A DNA stretch of 64,000 bases from Anagrus nilaparvatae (lineage: Eukaryota; Arthropoda; Insecta; Hymenoptera; Mymaridae): the NCBI GenBank assembly GCA_022575985.1, contig JAKSXM010000014.1, forward strand, positions 23,312,001 through 23,376,000, written 5' to 3'. Position 1 is the first letter of the stretch. Each line of letters opens with the position of its first letter. The translations under genes and the position numbers were made by a program. Positions 48,351 to 60,700 of this stretch are shown here, in pieces. Under the pieces are notes generated by a model, which did no database searches, was not told where the DNA came from, and saw only the letters and a program-made list of their open reading frames with translations.

Positions 48351-49139
48351 AGGTACAGAATAATCAGTACTTCATGAGATTAAAATTATTTTTTTTCTTG
48401 TTTAAAGACTTAAAGTTATAAAAGCTTCAAAATATAAATTAGATTCAAAATATAGTTGCGAGTTTACAAACCGATTGTAAGTTTTTTACAAAGGTAATGT
48501 TTTTTCTAGAAATAATATATTTAAAAAATTTACTTATTTTGTTCTATGCATTAGGAATTAAGAAAAAAAACAATTAATCTTTTACCAAGTATTATAGAAA
48601 AAGTAAATAATTCTTAAATCTTGTTTAAATTTGCTTTTCTTTCTGTAAAATAATAACTATTTAGAATTCATGGAACAAAAAATTTCCAATATTTATTATT
48701 TTAAATATTAATCATTTATTTTTTGCATTATCAGGTAATTTATTATCAAATATTTGTTATTTTTTGCTTTTTTCTTATTTAATCAATAAATAAATCTTTT
48801 ATGTACACTGAAAAACATCTGTTTGTGACAATTTTTCCACTTGTTGCAAACGGATTTTTTTTTGTAATCGTGTACACAATAACAAATTTTTTGAAACGCA
48901 AAGAAAATTAATAAAGATAAATTTCTCTTTTGGAAAATTATTTCACTTTTTTAACTTCAGGTCCGGAACGTATCATTCCCCAACGAGAGGACGAAAAAAT
49001 TTTCTCAGGATGGGGAAAAATCGGACAGAATTCAAGAAAATTTTTTGCATTTCAAGCAAATCAATCAAAATTCATACAAAACCAACTGATCTTAAGAGGG
49101 CTGGATGTCAGCCATTTTTTTAGGTATAGACCAATCAAA

Positions 49140-49495
49140 TGCATTAGTTTTGGCCAAAAAAATACGGACTTATTTTTTTAATTACTTTAAGAAATTTGCT
49201 AAATTAATCTACATAAAATGAAAAATGTGGCTACGTTTCTCCTGGATCCGAAAAATGTTTCCTTCTCATTGTCAGTTAAAGATTAAAGAAGAGTTGTAGT
49301 GCTTTCGAACCAAAAAAATGAGTTGGGGTTGGAATTTTATTTTATTTTTTGAAAAGAAGGAAAATCTTTTTAAAATCTTTTTGTATCTTGGAAAAGCACA
49401 AGCACATTTTTCATTCTATAATGATTAATTTAGCAATATTCTTTTTTAACTTAAATAAAAATTAAAGCCGTATTTTTTTGGCCAAAATTAAAACA
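49140..49495. mobile_element. 350-bp MITE abutting the reverse-transcriptase relic
   Basis: TTAGTTTTGGCCAAAAAAAT at about 49144 is inverted at 49470-49492 (TTTTTTTGGCCAAAATTAAA). The arms continue inward through ATACGG..CTTATT and GCTAAATTAATC / GATTAATTTAGC. Noncoding. Confidence 0.7.
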
Positions 49496-50179
49496 ACCAC
49501 AGAGAGGTTTCACTGTTAGATATTGGCTATAAAATTATGGTGGGAATTATGAACAGAAGACTGACATATTAGGGAACAAATTAAAGAGAAAAAGGGGCAG
49601 ACTTTACGCAGCATTTGTAGATTTTAAAACCGCTTTTGACACCATAGATAGGAAAATTATGATATAGAGAAATTGGAAAAAGAAGACATCAAAGATAGAT
49701 ATCTAAGATAAGTAAAGAAAATATATGAAGAAACATACTGTGAAGTCACAACAAAAGAGGGGATCTCAAGGAGATTTAGTACAAGTATAGGGGTAAGACA
49801 GGGGTGCCCGTTAAGCCCAACACTTTTCAATATCTTTATTGAAAATATAGAAGAAATGTGGGAAAAAACTAATACAAGTGGTACAGTAATAGGCAAAAAA
49901 AATTTCTGCACGAAATTTGCAGATGACCTAATGCTACGAGCAGATAATCATTACTACAGGCTACAGGAAATGTTGAAGGGTTTAGAAAAGTACTGCAGAA
50001 AAAATAAGTTAACGGTAAATACAAAAAAAACAAAAATAATGGTATTCAGGAGGTATGGGAGACTGAGAGAGGAGTAAAAATGGTAATATAAAAAAGAAGA
50101 AATAGAAATAGTAGCAGAATTTATTAATTAGGATTCAAGTTTGTAATCACGGGGTCACTAGAAAAGCATATAAAATGAG
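49493..50179 (+). pseudogene. Non-LTR reverse transcriptase relic, part 1 (catalytic core)
   Basis: Frames broken by a few stops and shifts spell reverse-transcriptase blocks in order: SLLDIGYKIMVGIMNRRL (49500 on), LYAAFVDFKTAFDTIDRKIM (motif A, Asp kept), IYEETYCEVTT, VRQGCPLSPTLFNIFIENIE (49790), FADDLMLRAD (catalytic pair kept, Phe for Tyr), and YCRKNKLTVNTKKTKIMVF. The style is that of reverse transcriptases frequent in ant and wasp genomes. The segment ends where the TA-flanked element at 50182 was inserted. An APE domain is not seen upstream. Confidence 0.85.
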
Positions 50180-50181
50180 TA

Positions 50182-52774
50182 GGGGAGAGTTCCGTAATTC
50201 TGCGCGGTTCCTGAATTTGCGCGCCCTTAAAAATTAATTAATGATGAATTTTTTTTCTATATAATGATTAAAAAGTTTATTATTATAATAATTGCAAGTA
50301 ATGTAGAAAAAAATTTTCAATCAAAAGTAATTTTTTTGCTCAGAATAAGAAAAACTAAATTTTAGCTTGTTTTGTGCTAGATATGAGGTTTACATTATAA
50401 TACTCCAGTCAAATCACGGGGGGGGGTGGTATTGTTTGTGGCCGCCACCAGATTTGGTCTACTATAGGTTTTTTGGGTCGCTGAACACGAAAATCGGGGT
50501 CTTTTCTATGCGCAATTGGGGCTTGACCCTTAAATCGGGCAAAACTGCCCTTAAAAAGGGCATTTTTGCTGTATTCATTGTAAGCCATTGAAATTTGGTA
50601 TACGGGGGTTTTTCGGGTCGCTGATAACGAATATTGCAGTTACAACTATGAAAAATTACCCCTTCACCCTTAAATTGGGCAAAACTGCCCCTAAAAAGGG
50701 ATTTTTTGCTGTATTCACTGTAAGCCTTTGAAATTTGGTATACGGAGGTTTTTTAGGTCGCTGATAACGAATATTGCAGTTATAACTATGAAAAATTACC
50801 CCTTTACCCTTAAATTGGACAAAACTACCCCTAAAAGGGGTGTTTTCACTACTTTCACTCTATCCCTCCAAGATTCGACCTATTAGGGTTTTTTGGGTCG
50901 CTGATCACAAAAATCGTTGTCTTTTCAATTAAAACTTAATTCTTCACCCTTAAATTAGCCAAAACTACCCCTGAAAGGGGTAATTTTGCAACTTTCACTC
51001 TAGCCCTCCAAGATTTGGTCTAATAATGGTTTTTGGGGTTGCTGATCACGAATATTAAAGTTATAACTATGAAAAATAACCCCTTCACCCTTAAATTGGC
51101 CAAAAGTACCCCTGAAAGGGGTGTTTTTTCTACTTTCGCTCTAACCCTCCAAGATTTGGTCTTAAAGGGTTTTTTAGGTCGCCGATCACGAAAATCGCGT
51201 TTTTTTCAATTAAAAATTAGGTCTTCAGCCTCAAATTTACTAAAACTACTCCTAAAAGGTTTGAAAGGTATAAATAAATGAATCATACATTTTACAAGTT
51301 ATCTTATTTATAAAATAAAGGTAAGCAAATGTTTTATCATTTGAAAAATTTTTCAAAAATTAAAAAAAAAATTTTTTGCATTAAACAAAACTTTTATTAT
51401 GCCTCAAAATAACCCTTCAAGGGCTGTTTATTGTGAAAATCGACCTAAAAAACCCTATTAGACTGAGTCTTAGAAGGCTAGAACGAATATAGCGAAAGTG
51501 CCCCTTTTAGGAGTAGTTTCGGCTAATATAAGGTTAAAGAGTTACGTTTTAATTGAAAAGACATCGATTTTTGTGATCAGTGCCCCAAAAAAACCTATTA
51601 CACCAAATTTTGAATGGCTAGATTGAAAGTAGCGAAAACATTCCTTTTCGGGGCAGTTTTGCTCAATTTAAACGTGAAGGGGTAATTTTTCATAGTTATA
51701 ACTGCAATATTTGTTATCAGTGACCCAAAAACCCCCGTTTACCAAATTTCAAAGGCTTACATTGAATATAGCAAAAATGCCCTAGTTAAGGGCAGTTTTG
51801 CCCAATTTACGGGTGAAGGGGTAATTTTTCATAGTTTTAACTGCAATATTCATTATCAGCGACCCAAAAAACCCTCGTATACCAAATTTCATAGGCTTAC
51901 AGCGAATACAGCAAAAATGCCCTATTTAAGGGCAGTTTTGCCCGATTTAAGGGTCAAGGGGTAATTTTTCATAGTTATAACTGCAATATTTGTTATCAGC
52001 GACCCAAAAAACCCCCGTATACCAAATTTCAAAGGCTTACAATGAATACAACAAAAATGCCCTTTTTAGGGGCAGTTTTGCCCGATTTAAGGGTCAAGCC
52101 CCAATTGCGCATAGAAAAAACCCCGATTTTCGTGTTCAGCGACCCAAAAAACCTATAGTAGACCAAATTTGGTAGCGGCCACAAACAATACCACCAAAAC
52201 CGTGATTTTACTGGAGTATAAGCTATAAATATTATTGAAAGAAAGATATTAGACAAATTTTTGTTTTGTCGACTTAAGAAAACGTTCGTTATGAAGTTTT
52301 TAATTATTTTATTAGTTAATATATTGAAATTTTTTCAAAAAATGCAATAATAAGACTTACATTTGAATCCCTAATTTTGCGCAACGTGCTTTAGCATAGG
52401 AATGCAAACATAACCTAGAAATTTTAAAAGCACCTGTATACGTAAATTTTTAACGCGAAACCTTCAATAAAGTTTTATTGATTTACATTAATATTTTTGC
52501 GTAATAAATGTTATTCCATAGTTAATAATAGAATTAAATACATTTAAAATATGCGCAGAATTAGGAACTTTGCTTCCTAATTCTGCGCGTTTCAGAGGCC
52601 TTCCTTTTTGTGTAATAAATAATTTTTGCATAAAAAAATTAAAAAATTAATTGATTTTATTTGTAGCCAAGGGTTCAATGAATATATTTTTAAAAAAATA
52701 TTTCATTTAAGTCAATTTAGTAAGCCAATATCAGTGATCGAGTCCGAAGTGCGCAGAATTACGGGATCCTCCCC
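50182..52774. mobile_element. 2.6-kb TA-flanked element with GGGGAG..AATTCTGCGC termini
   Basis: The left end GGGGAGAGTTCCGTAATTCT(GCGC) and right end (GCGC)AGAATTACGGGATCCTCCCC are inverted and sit between TA at 50180-50181 and 52775-52776. The flanking reverse-transcriptase relic continues across after removal, with one TA kept. The AATTCTGCGC core recurs inside the element, with a hairpin GCGCAGAATTAGGAA/TTCCTAATTCTGCGC at 52553-52588. A second element (50400-52219) is nested inside. No transposase is seen. Confidence 0.8.
50400..52219. mobile_element. 1.8-kb palindromic element built of 140-bp satellite units
   Basis: Ends TACTCCAGTCAAATCACGG and inverted CCGTGATTTTACTGGAGTA; the flanks read TAA on both sides, a possible 3-bp duplication. 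The left half has six head-to-tail units: GGTCGCTGA-like starts at about 50476, 50616, 50756, 50896, 51036 and 51177, a spacing of 140-141. The right half has the same unit inverted, with CAGCGACCC-like ends near 51440, 51580, 51720, 51863, 52003 and 52144. Each unit contains ACCCTTAAATTGG.CAAAAC and an inverted CCCCT/AGGGG pair. Partial copies lie at 40441 and 63660. Noncoding. Confidence 0.88.
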
Positions 52775-52776
52775 TA

Positions 52777-53061
52777 GTGGAAAAAACCAAGAAAGCTATT
52801 AATATAACATGGGGACTAATGAAAAGAATTGGTTTAGACAAATTAAGCAAAAGGATGTACTTACTACAAACCTTAGCAAGGGCGGGTTGTCTATATGGGG
52901 TGAAAATTCGGGGATTAAAAAGAAGGGAAAACATTGAAAAAATACAGGGTAGATACATGAAGATGATTATGGGCATAAATGCTAATACACCTGACTATAT
53001 ATGGAAATTTGAGGCTGATGTGAGAAGCCTGGTATTATATTCACAAGAGAGGGCCATAAGC
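52777..53061 (+). pseudogene. Reverse transcriptase relic, part 2 (thumb region)
   Basis: One frame continues after the inserted element: KKAINITWGLMKRIG, LLQTLARAGCLYGVKI, GRYMKMIMGINANTPDYIW, SLVLYSQERAISYMSNYF. It corresponds to the part after the reverse-transcriptase core in the same hymenopteran-type elements (GVEIWGW..TPGYL in better-kept relatives). It stops at the palindrome starting at 53062. Confidence 0.75.
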
Positions 53062-54212
53062 TATATGAGCAATTATTTTAAAATTGATACTTAATTCGAG
53101 CCTGGAATCGTAAATTTTTTTTTTGAGGGCACATCGATATGACCCGTGTTTTCAGATAGTTTGAACCTTCAGAAAACCGAAAAAAATCGTGAACAAGAAA
53201 TCGGCGATAGGTGCCAAAAAGATTTTTTCACTTTTATGTCAAAAAACGTGTTTTTCGTATCTGAGCTACCCTAAATTTTTAAAATAACTTTTTAGGTAAA
53301 AAAACTTTTTTAAAATAGATAAGAAAATCTGATTGCCAGGGAAAAACCACTCCAGAAGAAAAAAAAAACTTATCGTTTTACGATGAAATTTAGCCAAGTT
53401 ATCGTCAATTTAAGATTTTGCTCAAATTCGTCTTAAAAAAGATTGAAATTTTATTGAAAAAAGCCTGTTTCTGAACCTTAAACATGCATTATTCGCTTGA
53501 TTTTCATCGTAAAATAATAATTTTTTTTTTAAAATCGATTAATTTTTTCTTGGCAATTCAATTCTTTAAGAAAAAAAATTATTTTTATTGACAAAATTTT
53601 AATTTTTAGGTCAAAAGCCTTTGAAAACTGTAAGTAGCAAGATTTACTTAACACAGTTTTTGATCTAAAAATTAAAATTTTGTCAATAAAAATAATTTTT
53701 TTCTTAGAGAAATGAATTGCCAGGAAAAAATTAATCGATTTAAAAAAAAAAAATTATTATTTTACGATGAAAATCAAGCGAATAATGCATGTTTAAGGTT
53801 CAGAAACAGGCTTTTTTCAATAAAATTTCAATCTTTTTTAAGACGAATTTGAGCAAAATCTTAAATTGACGATAACTTGGCTAAATTTCATCGTAAAACG
53901 ATAAGTTTTTTTTTCTTCTGGAGTGGTTTTTCCCTGGCAATCAGATTTTTTTATCTATTTTAAAAAAGTTTTTTTTACCTAAAAAGTTATTTTAAAAATT
54001 TAGGGTAGCTCAGATACGAAAAACACGTTTTTTGACATAAAAGTGAAAAAATCTTTTTGGCACCTATCGCCGATTTCTTGTTCACGATTTTTTTCGGTTT
54101 TCTGAAGGTTCAAACTAACTGAAAACACGGGTCATATCGATGTGCCCTCAAAAAAAAAATTTACGATTCCAGGCTCGAATTAAGTATCACTTTTAAAATA
54201 ATTGCTCATATA
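53062..54212. mobile_element. 1.15-kb near-perfect palindrome inside the reverse transcriptase relic
   Basis: TATATGAGCAATTATTTTAA at 53062 is inverted at 54193-54212. The arms (about 560 bases each) match nearly perfectly, for example GGGCACATCGATATGACCCG at 53128 and its complement near 54133. The centre is near 53635. Because the outermost 20 bases are coding sequence of the relic, they were either duplicated at insertion in inverted form or form part of the element. Confidence 0.85.
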
Positions 54213-54846
54213 TCAAGTATAATGGAGATGAAGGGGGAAATGTGGCCAAAAATCTGCTTAAGGAAAGAAATTAGAGGCATAAGAAATGCAGAGCCAACAA
54301 ATTGGGGAAAAGGCTTGCAACGGGCTTGAGAAGAAGCAGGAAAGGGTGAAATGCAGAAATTATTAAGTGGAGGTATCCAAGGGGATAAATTTGCCAAAAA
54401 AAATGGCAAAGGGGCTAAGCATTTTAAGGGACCAGGATATACAACAAGAATTTTCTAGAGTAGATAATTCTAATTACTGGGAATAGTACAAGCTATACAA
54501 AGAAAATTTTATGAGAGAAAAATATTGGGAGGATAAAAATATAAAAGGTAGCTGGAGAGAGCAATGGGTAAGCATTAGATGTGGGAATCTGAGCAAGGAG
54601 GGAAGTAAGGGATTTAAAGATGAAAAATGCAGAATATGCTTAACTGAGAAAGAATCCTTTAGACATATCTGGGACTGCAGAGAAGCTAGAACAAGTATTA
54701 AGGCAAGCATTGTAAAAGAGCTAGATGAGTGGAAGGAAAAAAACGGCAAACAGGAATTGGGATGACATAAGGGAGGCAATCAAAGGGAACCCAGTAAAAG
54801 AAACTTGTGTTTTTGCGATACAGTGGGCAAAAATAAATAGAGAAGT
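54213..54846 (+). pseudogene. Reverse transcriptase relic, part 3 (C-terminus)
   Basis: Broken frames continue the same element. The best-kept part is 54511-54765: KYWEDKNIKGSWREQW, then CRICLTEKESFRHIWDC, the Cys-Cys-His-Cys zinc motif that ends these retrotransposon proteins. It runs out at about 54846 in AT-rich DNA with no clear poly-A. Confidence 0.75.
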
Positions 54847-57004
54847 GTAAAATAGCACCAATTAGTTGGTGGGTTCAAAATGTGTATTTATGTAGAGTTT
54901 TTATTTTTTTCAGTGAAAAAGTTAGTAATAACCAATAAAAATAATGTAAAATAAAATAAATATGAATATAAAGTGTAAGTATAATATAAAAATAAAGCTT
55001 TGAGATGTTTAAATTATTTTCCGTGTAGAAAATTCAAAGAAAACTTAAAAAGCTTTAGTAACTTAACTGGAACAATTGTATTAAAAAAAATCAAATAAGT
55101 GGTTTTAAATCCACTTACTCCAGAATACAAATTGAATAACTCAAACCACAATATAGATATTTTTATAAAATTCTTTCTTGTTTGTATATTTTTTTTTTTT
55201 TTTGTATTTTTTGTAGACAAAAGAATTAAATTTGTTAATACACTTATTGTCATGAATATAAAAAAGCGAAATAAATATTTCTATGAAAAATGAATAAAAA
55301 AATAATGCAGTCTAGTAAAAAAGTCTTAAAAGAGAGGAATTATAAAATATTAAATAAGAAAATTGTTTATACAAGATTATAAATAAGTCGTTTTTATGAA
55401 GAAAAGCTCTAATGCTTTTTCCGGTTTAATTATATAAATACGCACGTGATGAATTATTAAAATAAAAATCTTAAAATATAAATCAAGTGTTTTATACATG
55501 CGACATTAAATTAACACTGAAAATTTAAAAAATATGGTGAAAAAAAAAACAATTTAATCCAAAGAGATTTCACATAGATTTTTTTTTTAAGTTATTTTAT
55601 CGACCTCATGGCCAATGTATATTTAGCAAGGCCAGCTACTTTCATCGCAACAAATGTACACTTTTAACTTTAAAAATTAAATGCAATAATGTACTTATAT
55701 ATACTTTTGTTTTTTTATTTTTTTTCTAGTGTCATATCTATGGACAAAAGTCATGACTTTGGATTCATTCCAATCGTTTTATTTTATCTATATGTGTGTG
55801 TGTATTGATATCTATACACCTTAATAAAAAATATACTTATATGCAAACTTTATATAAAAAAGACATGACAACATTTGTTAATTATTTTTCTATTATTATA
55901 CTTTATTTATTGTGTAATTTTGAAAGTGTAAAACTACGATATTATAATTTTTTTTTTTCACAAAAATTTATATTAAATTGTAAAATATTGATAATATTTA
56001 ACAATTTTTTTTTATTACTAAATTTTTTTATTATTTTTAAAATTTTTCTTTAATTGTTAGCAGGTATATATATATATATATATATTTCTTAAAAATAATA
56101 TTGACCCTGATTTTTTAACCTATTTTTTATCTTTTGTTATATTCTATTTTAATAATTATTCAATAATTTATATATATTTTAAAAATTACGAAATGAAATA
56201 CCTGCCTTTAAATAAATATTTTAATTTTACTTTAAATCAATAAAAATAAAGAAATATAAATATTTTACTTGAATAATAATAAGTAAAAATTAAAATTTTA
56301 ATAATTTTTTAGGTAATAAATATTTATGTAGAATATTTTGAATATAAATCTCTATATTATTGGGTATTTACTGAGTAAAGAAATATTTTCTTGCTAAAAT
56401 AATAAAAAAATGATTTCAGGCATGTAAAGTAATATTTACCATCATGTTAGTACATAATTTTACATTATGTCTTGGCATTTTCTATTCTCTAAGTACACAT
56501 GCTATTCATTTGTTTTTTAGTGGTTCAAATTATTATTGACTAATATAATATGCTAATCAATGAATATTCATCAACATAATATTGATTTTATATAATTATG
56601 ATATCGGGCACGTCGAGAGGCACGTATCCAAAAAATTTTTTCGGGATGGTGGGCAAACAATTTTGGAAGAGGCCAGAACCTAATAATACTAAAATTTAAT
56701 TGTTTCTTATTTTAAATTGTTTATATGCTATAATTCAATGATTGATCTAGAAATTTTTTTTGGGAGGATTTTTTGGAATCAAATTTAAAATAATTTGCTA
56801 AAAAAAGGTCCTTGAAATTTTTTGGGAGGGTCAAACTGATGCTCCTCGTTAATTACATAACGTAAGATTAGCTTAAAAAAGGTAAAACTGACCACTGAAG
56901 CGGATCAAATGACCTCTTGACCCCCCCCCCGTAGCATCCTCTATTGTAATAGTTAATAAAAAATTAAAAAATGTTGAAATTAACGTTAAAAACATTACTT
57001 AATT
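54847..57004. other. AT-rich intergenic stretch, no gene seen
   Basis: Contains a (TA)n tract near 56063-56084 and a short GT tract near 55791. A GGCACGTATCCA motif at about 56610 and a 10-C run at 56922-56931 hint at an element reaching to 57056, where GGATACGTGCC is inverted. Confidence 0.4.
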
Positions 57005-57690
57005 TTCAAAAAATTTCATTTCGGGGGGGGGGGGGCAGCCCTCTGGATACGTGCCTGTGGTACCAAGCATGGTACAAAGTAGTGGTAAATGTATTATAAT
57101 TATAGCAGTGATATATCATAAACAGCCAATAAAGACTACTGCGGAATAAGGTATGGTTTCCGGCCCCAGCATATTTTTCGCATTTTTTTGGCTTAATTTG
57201 ATGGTTTATGATAAAAACTAAGATTCCAAGGGTCACACCCCCTCACCCCCCACACCCTGCGTTCATCAGGGGAGATTGAAACGTTTTTTGAAGTTTTTAA
57301 CTCAAACGAATTCAAAAATTAAAAAAAAATTTTTTACACCAACCATGCCCCAATTGGATGATTCGGTCCGGAGATATTAATTTTGGAGTCAAAAACACGT
57401 TTGAACCTCCCCCGATGAACGCAGGGGGGATGAGGGGGTTCCGACCCTTGGAATCTTATTTTTTATTATAAACCATCAAATTAAGCCAAAAAAATGCGAA
57501 AAATATGCTGGGGCCGGAAACCATACCTTATTCCGCAATAGTCTTTATTGGCTGTTTATGATATATCACTGCTATTATTATAATACATTTACCACTATTA
57601 ATACTTTGTACCATGCTTGGTACCATAGGCACGTAACCAGTGGGTGGGGGGCAAGGGGCTGCCCCCCCCCCGAAATGAAATTTTTTTGAA
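57005..57690. mobile_element. G-run bounded palindrome, about 690 bp
   Basis: The left arm starts CATTTCGGGGGGG (13 G), GCAGCCCTCTGG, ACGTGCC, TGGTACCAAGCATGGTAC, and ends near 57290. The right arm is its complement, ending GGGGCTGCCCC, a C run, GAAATG near 57680. Inside the arms GGAATAAGGTATGGTTTCCG is conserved, and a third partial copy of this block follows at 57697-57740. The centre is near 57340. Noncoding. Confidence 0.8.
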
Positions 57691-57769
57691 AATTAAAAAA
57701 TGCTGCGGCCGGAAACCATACCTTATTCCGCAGTAGACTTTTGGGAAAAATATTAGGCTTCATAGATAA

Positions 57770-60700
57770 TGCTAGAATATTGAAGTTGGTTTTGATCTTT
57801 TATTTGAGATACAGTCTTAGAAATTTTAGTCAATTTGAAATATGTAACAATAAAAATCTTTAAATAATAAGCTCTGCTTATATAACATTCAAAATGAATT
57901 TCTCTTTCGAGAAAAAAATGGTATCATTTTTCTATAATACTATGTATAAATAATTCAACGAAATTTTATTTTTTAACATAACTGTTTTTGAATAAATAAT
58001 TGAAAAATAAAAATAACAAAAATAATCATTTTTTAAATTTACATAATTTATAATAATTTATCAATAAACTTATTACAATGTATACATGATAAAAAAAAAA
58101 AAAAAAAAATAATGACGTACATAACTTTTTATTTTTTTCTTTAATAAATAATATAATTAAATATTTTTTAATTATAATAAACGTCTCTTTAAATTAAACG
58201 TTAATTTTTCAAATAATTAATTTTACGTAAAAATAATTATTTTTTTTTTTTAATTATATTCACGAGTATTAATAATTATAAAATTATACACATATTTTAT
58301 GACATAATTGAAGTAATATAAACAAACAAGTGTATAAATTAAAAACGTAAGTATATATTTAAATTCTTTGTTTATAAGTATACCATACATAAAAGATAAT
58401 GAATTCTTATCCATAAGTTTTGTCGATTATTCGCGGTTCAATATTTTTCTACTTTCACATTTTGTTAGCACACTCCTTTTTTTTTATAATAAACATAACT
58501 TAACGCCAAGTTTTTTTTTTTTTAAGGAATCCTATAAAATATATTAAAGAGGGATTGTTGGTTAAAATGTATTTTATTATATAGACTATCAAGTCATCCG
58601 GTTACGAAGGCCATACTATTCAAACGCAAACGTAATAATATAAATAAAATATTTTTTATTTCTTTTATAGGTATATATAAATTTACTTGAAAATTTTTTG
58701 TTTATAATTTACAGAGAAAGGAGATTTGAACATAATAAACAATGTGATCTACCTGTTTTTTACTATCAATTTTTTAATGTTCACCTAGAAGAACACCTAT
58801 TTATATTTAGTGATTTTTAGGTATTCTTGTTTTTGATGAAAATTTATTTCAATCGATTTTTATTTATTTATATATTGCCCTTGATAATAGAAAACAAATA
58901 GATTTACTAATATGCAGAATATCAAGGATTTATAATGATAGTTTTTCCATATTCATCATCTTTTTATTTAAATAGGTATACAGGTATATCTAAAAGTAGA
59001 TAAAGTTTCCTTTTTATTGCTAGCTGAAATTAGTTGTCATTTACCAAAAAATATCCCAAAATTATAGTACATTTAAACACTCCAATTAGAATTTCCATCA
59101 AGTTTTTGCAGAAAATAACGGTGTTTGTTATTTGTTGGCAATATTTGAAGTGGTTTAATGAGCTATAATTTTGATCTTTTTTGATAAATGGCAGCTAATT
59201 TTAGCTGATAATCGAAAATCCTAGCAACTTTGTAAAATAACTGCCAGGTTAATTTGCAAAAATGTACATACTAGTTAGCCTGGTGGTTTTATAAAAAAAC
59301 TAAGATCCCCAGTTTATACTTCTACTTATTGGGGCCAAAAATAAAAAGACTTATGAGACTGAAAATTTGCTTAATAAAATGCCCAGGTATTTGGCGTTAG
59401 TGCTGAGAAGTGATTAAATGAGCCATGTCTTGTAAGAATCTTATTTTTTAGGAAAATGGCAACTAAAATCGCCCCATCATTTAAAATCCAAGTGACTTTT
59501 TTTAACAATCAGACTAATGGAACTTTAAACATTAGCATGAATATTCTAACAAAGAGTTCTAAGAAGACTTTCAAAATAAAGTAAAATACTTTCTTACTTA
59601 ATGTAATTTGGTCAGACTTTTATTTGATTACGTGGCTTGGCGGAAAATTCAAAAATCTTTGAATCTAGTAATTTAAGAAATATTATTCAAGAAACCCCTA
59701 ACAATTACCCCCCTCCCCAAGACAATTTTCCCCCAATTAGCTTATACTCATGAATATTTTTTTAGAGGGTAAAAATAGGCCACAAAACAATAAATTTAAG
59801 CCCAATGTAGAAAATTGAACCTACACATTTTGATTTATTTGCACAGGCCAAATCAACTTTAGGACCATAGAATCGAATTTCATGGCAAATTTTGTTTAAT
59901 TCGTCAAATTTTTCCTAAAAAACTAAAAATTACTTGTGTTTATTTGCACTTTTGGAAATAAAATAATTTTTGACCGAATTCGTTGACTCTTCAGTCCAAC
60001 TTAAGCCCAGTTATGGTATGGAATTTCTTATACACTTTTTTAAATAATGTAAAATTCAAAGAAAAAAACTAATATTTGATTAACAAGTAATAAAAAAATA
60101 TAAATTTATATGCATTTATCGTAAAGCATTGATTTAAGTATGCATAAAATGATAAAATTGATAAACATTTATTTAATTTAAATATTATTTTAATGATAAA
60201 TAACAATGAGATGTCAAAACAATAATTTAATTTTTGTTACTTTTGTAAAATTTTAATTAAAAAAGTATCTATATAAGAAACAAAAACTAATATTCTCATA
60301 TACTTAAATATGCAAAGGTAAATCACCTTGGTTATTGTTCATTATAAATACAACAAATTTATAAATTGAATATAAAATTAAATGCAAAAGACAAATTTTA
60401 CGTACACTTTTGAAGTAAGAAACATTTTAAAATAGTTTGTAAATTTTCATCATTGAAGTACATTTTCGCAATTAAATACAGTTTTTGAACAAAGAGCTTA
60501 ATATTTAAATCACTATGTAAAATTTCTATATCATTGTAATAGTCAAAGAGAAGAGGTTACTTCATTGTGGTTAGAGATTTAGAGATGACAGTATAATTTA
60601 TTTAAGGAAATTAAATGTTATAAGCCTCATTATATTAAATGCACCGAGGTTTCAACATTGCTAAATTATAGAGTACAAAGACAAATCTGTTAAGATAAAG

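Noticed and set aside
50400..52219. Regular 140-bp repeats considered as a CRISPR-like array
   Set aside because: The whole unit is repeated with no unique spacers, half the units are inverted, and the context is a eukaryotic transposon.
57006..57763. Two similar minus-strand frames (57006-57236 and 57578-57763)
   Set aside because: Both arise from the arms of the G-run palindrome; G runs create the long Pro/Gly stretches.
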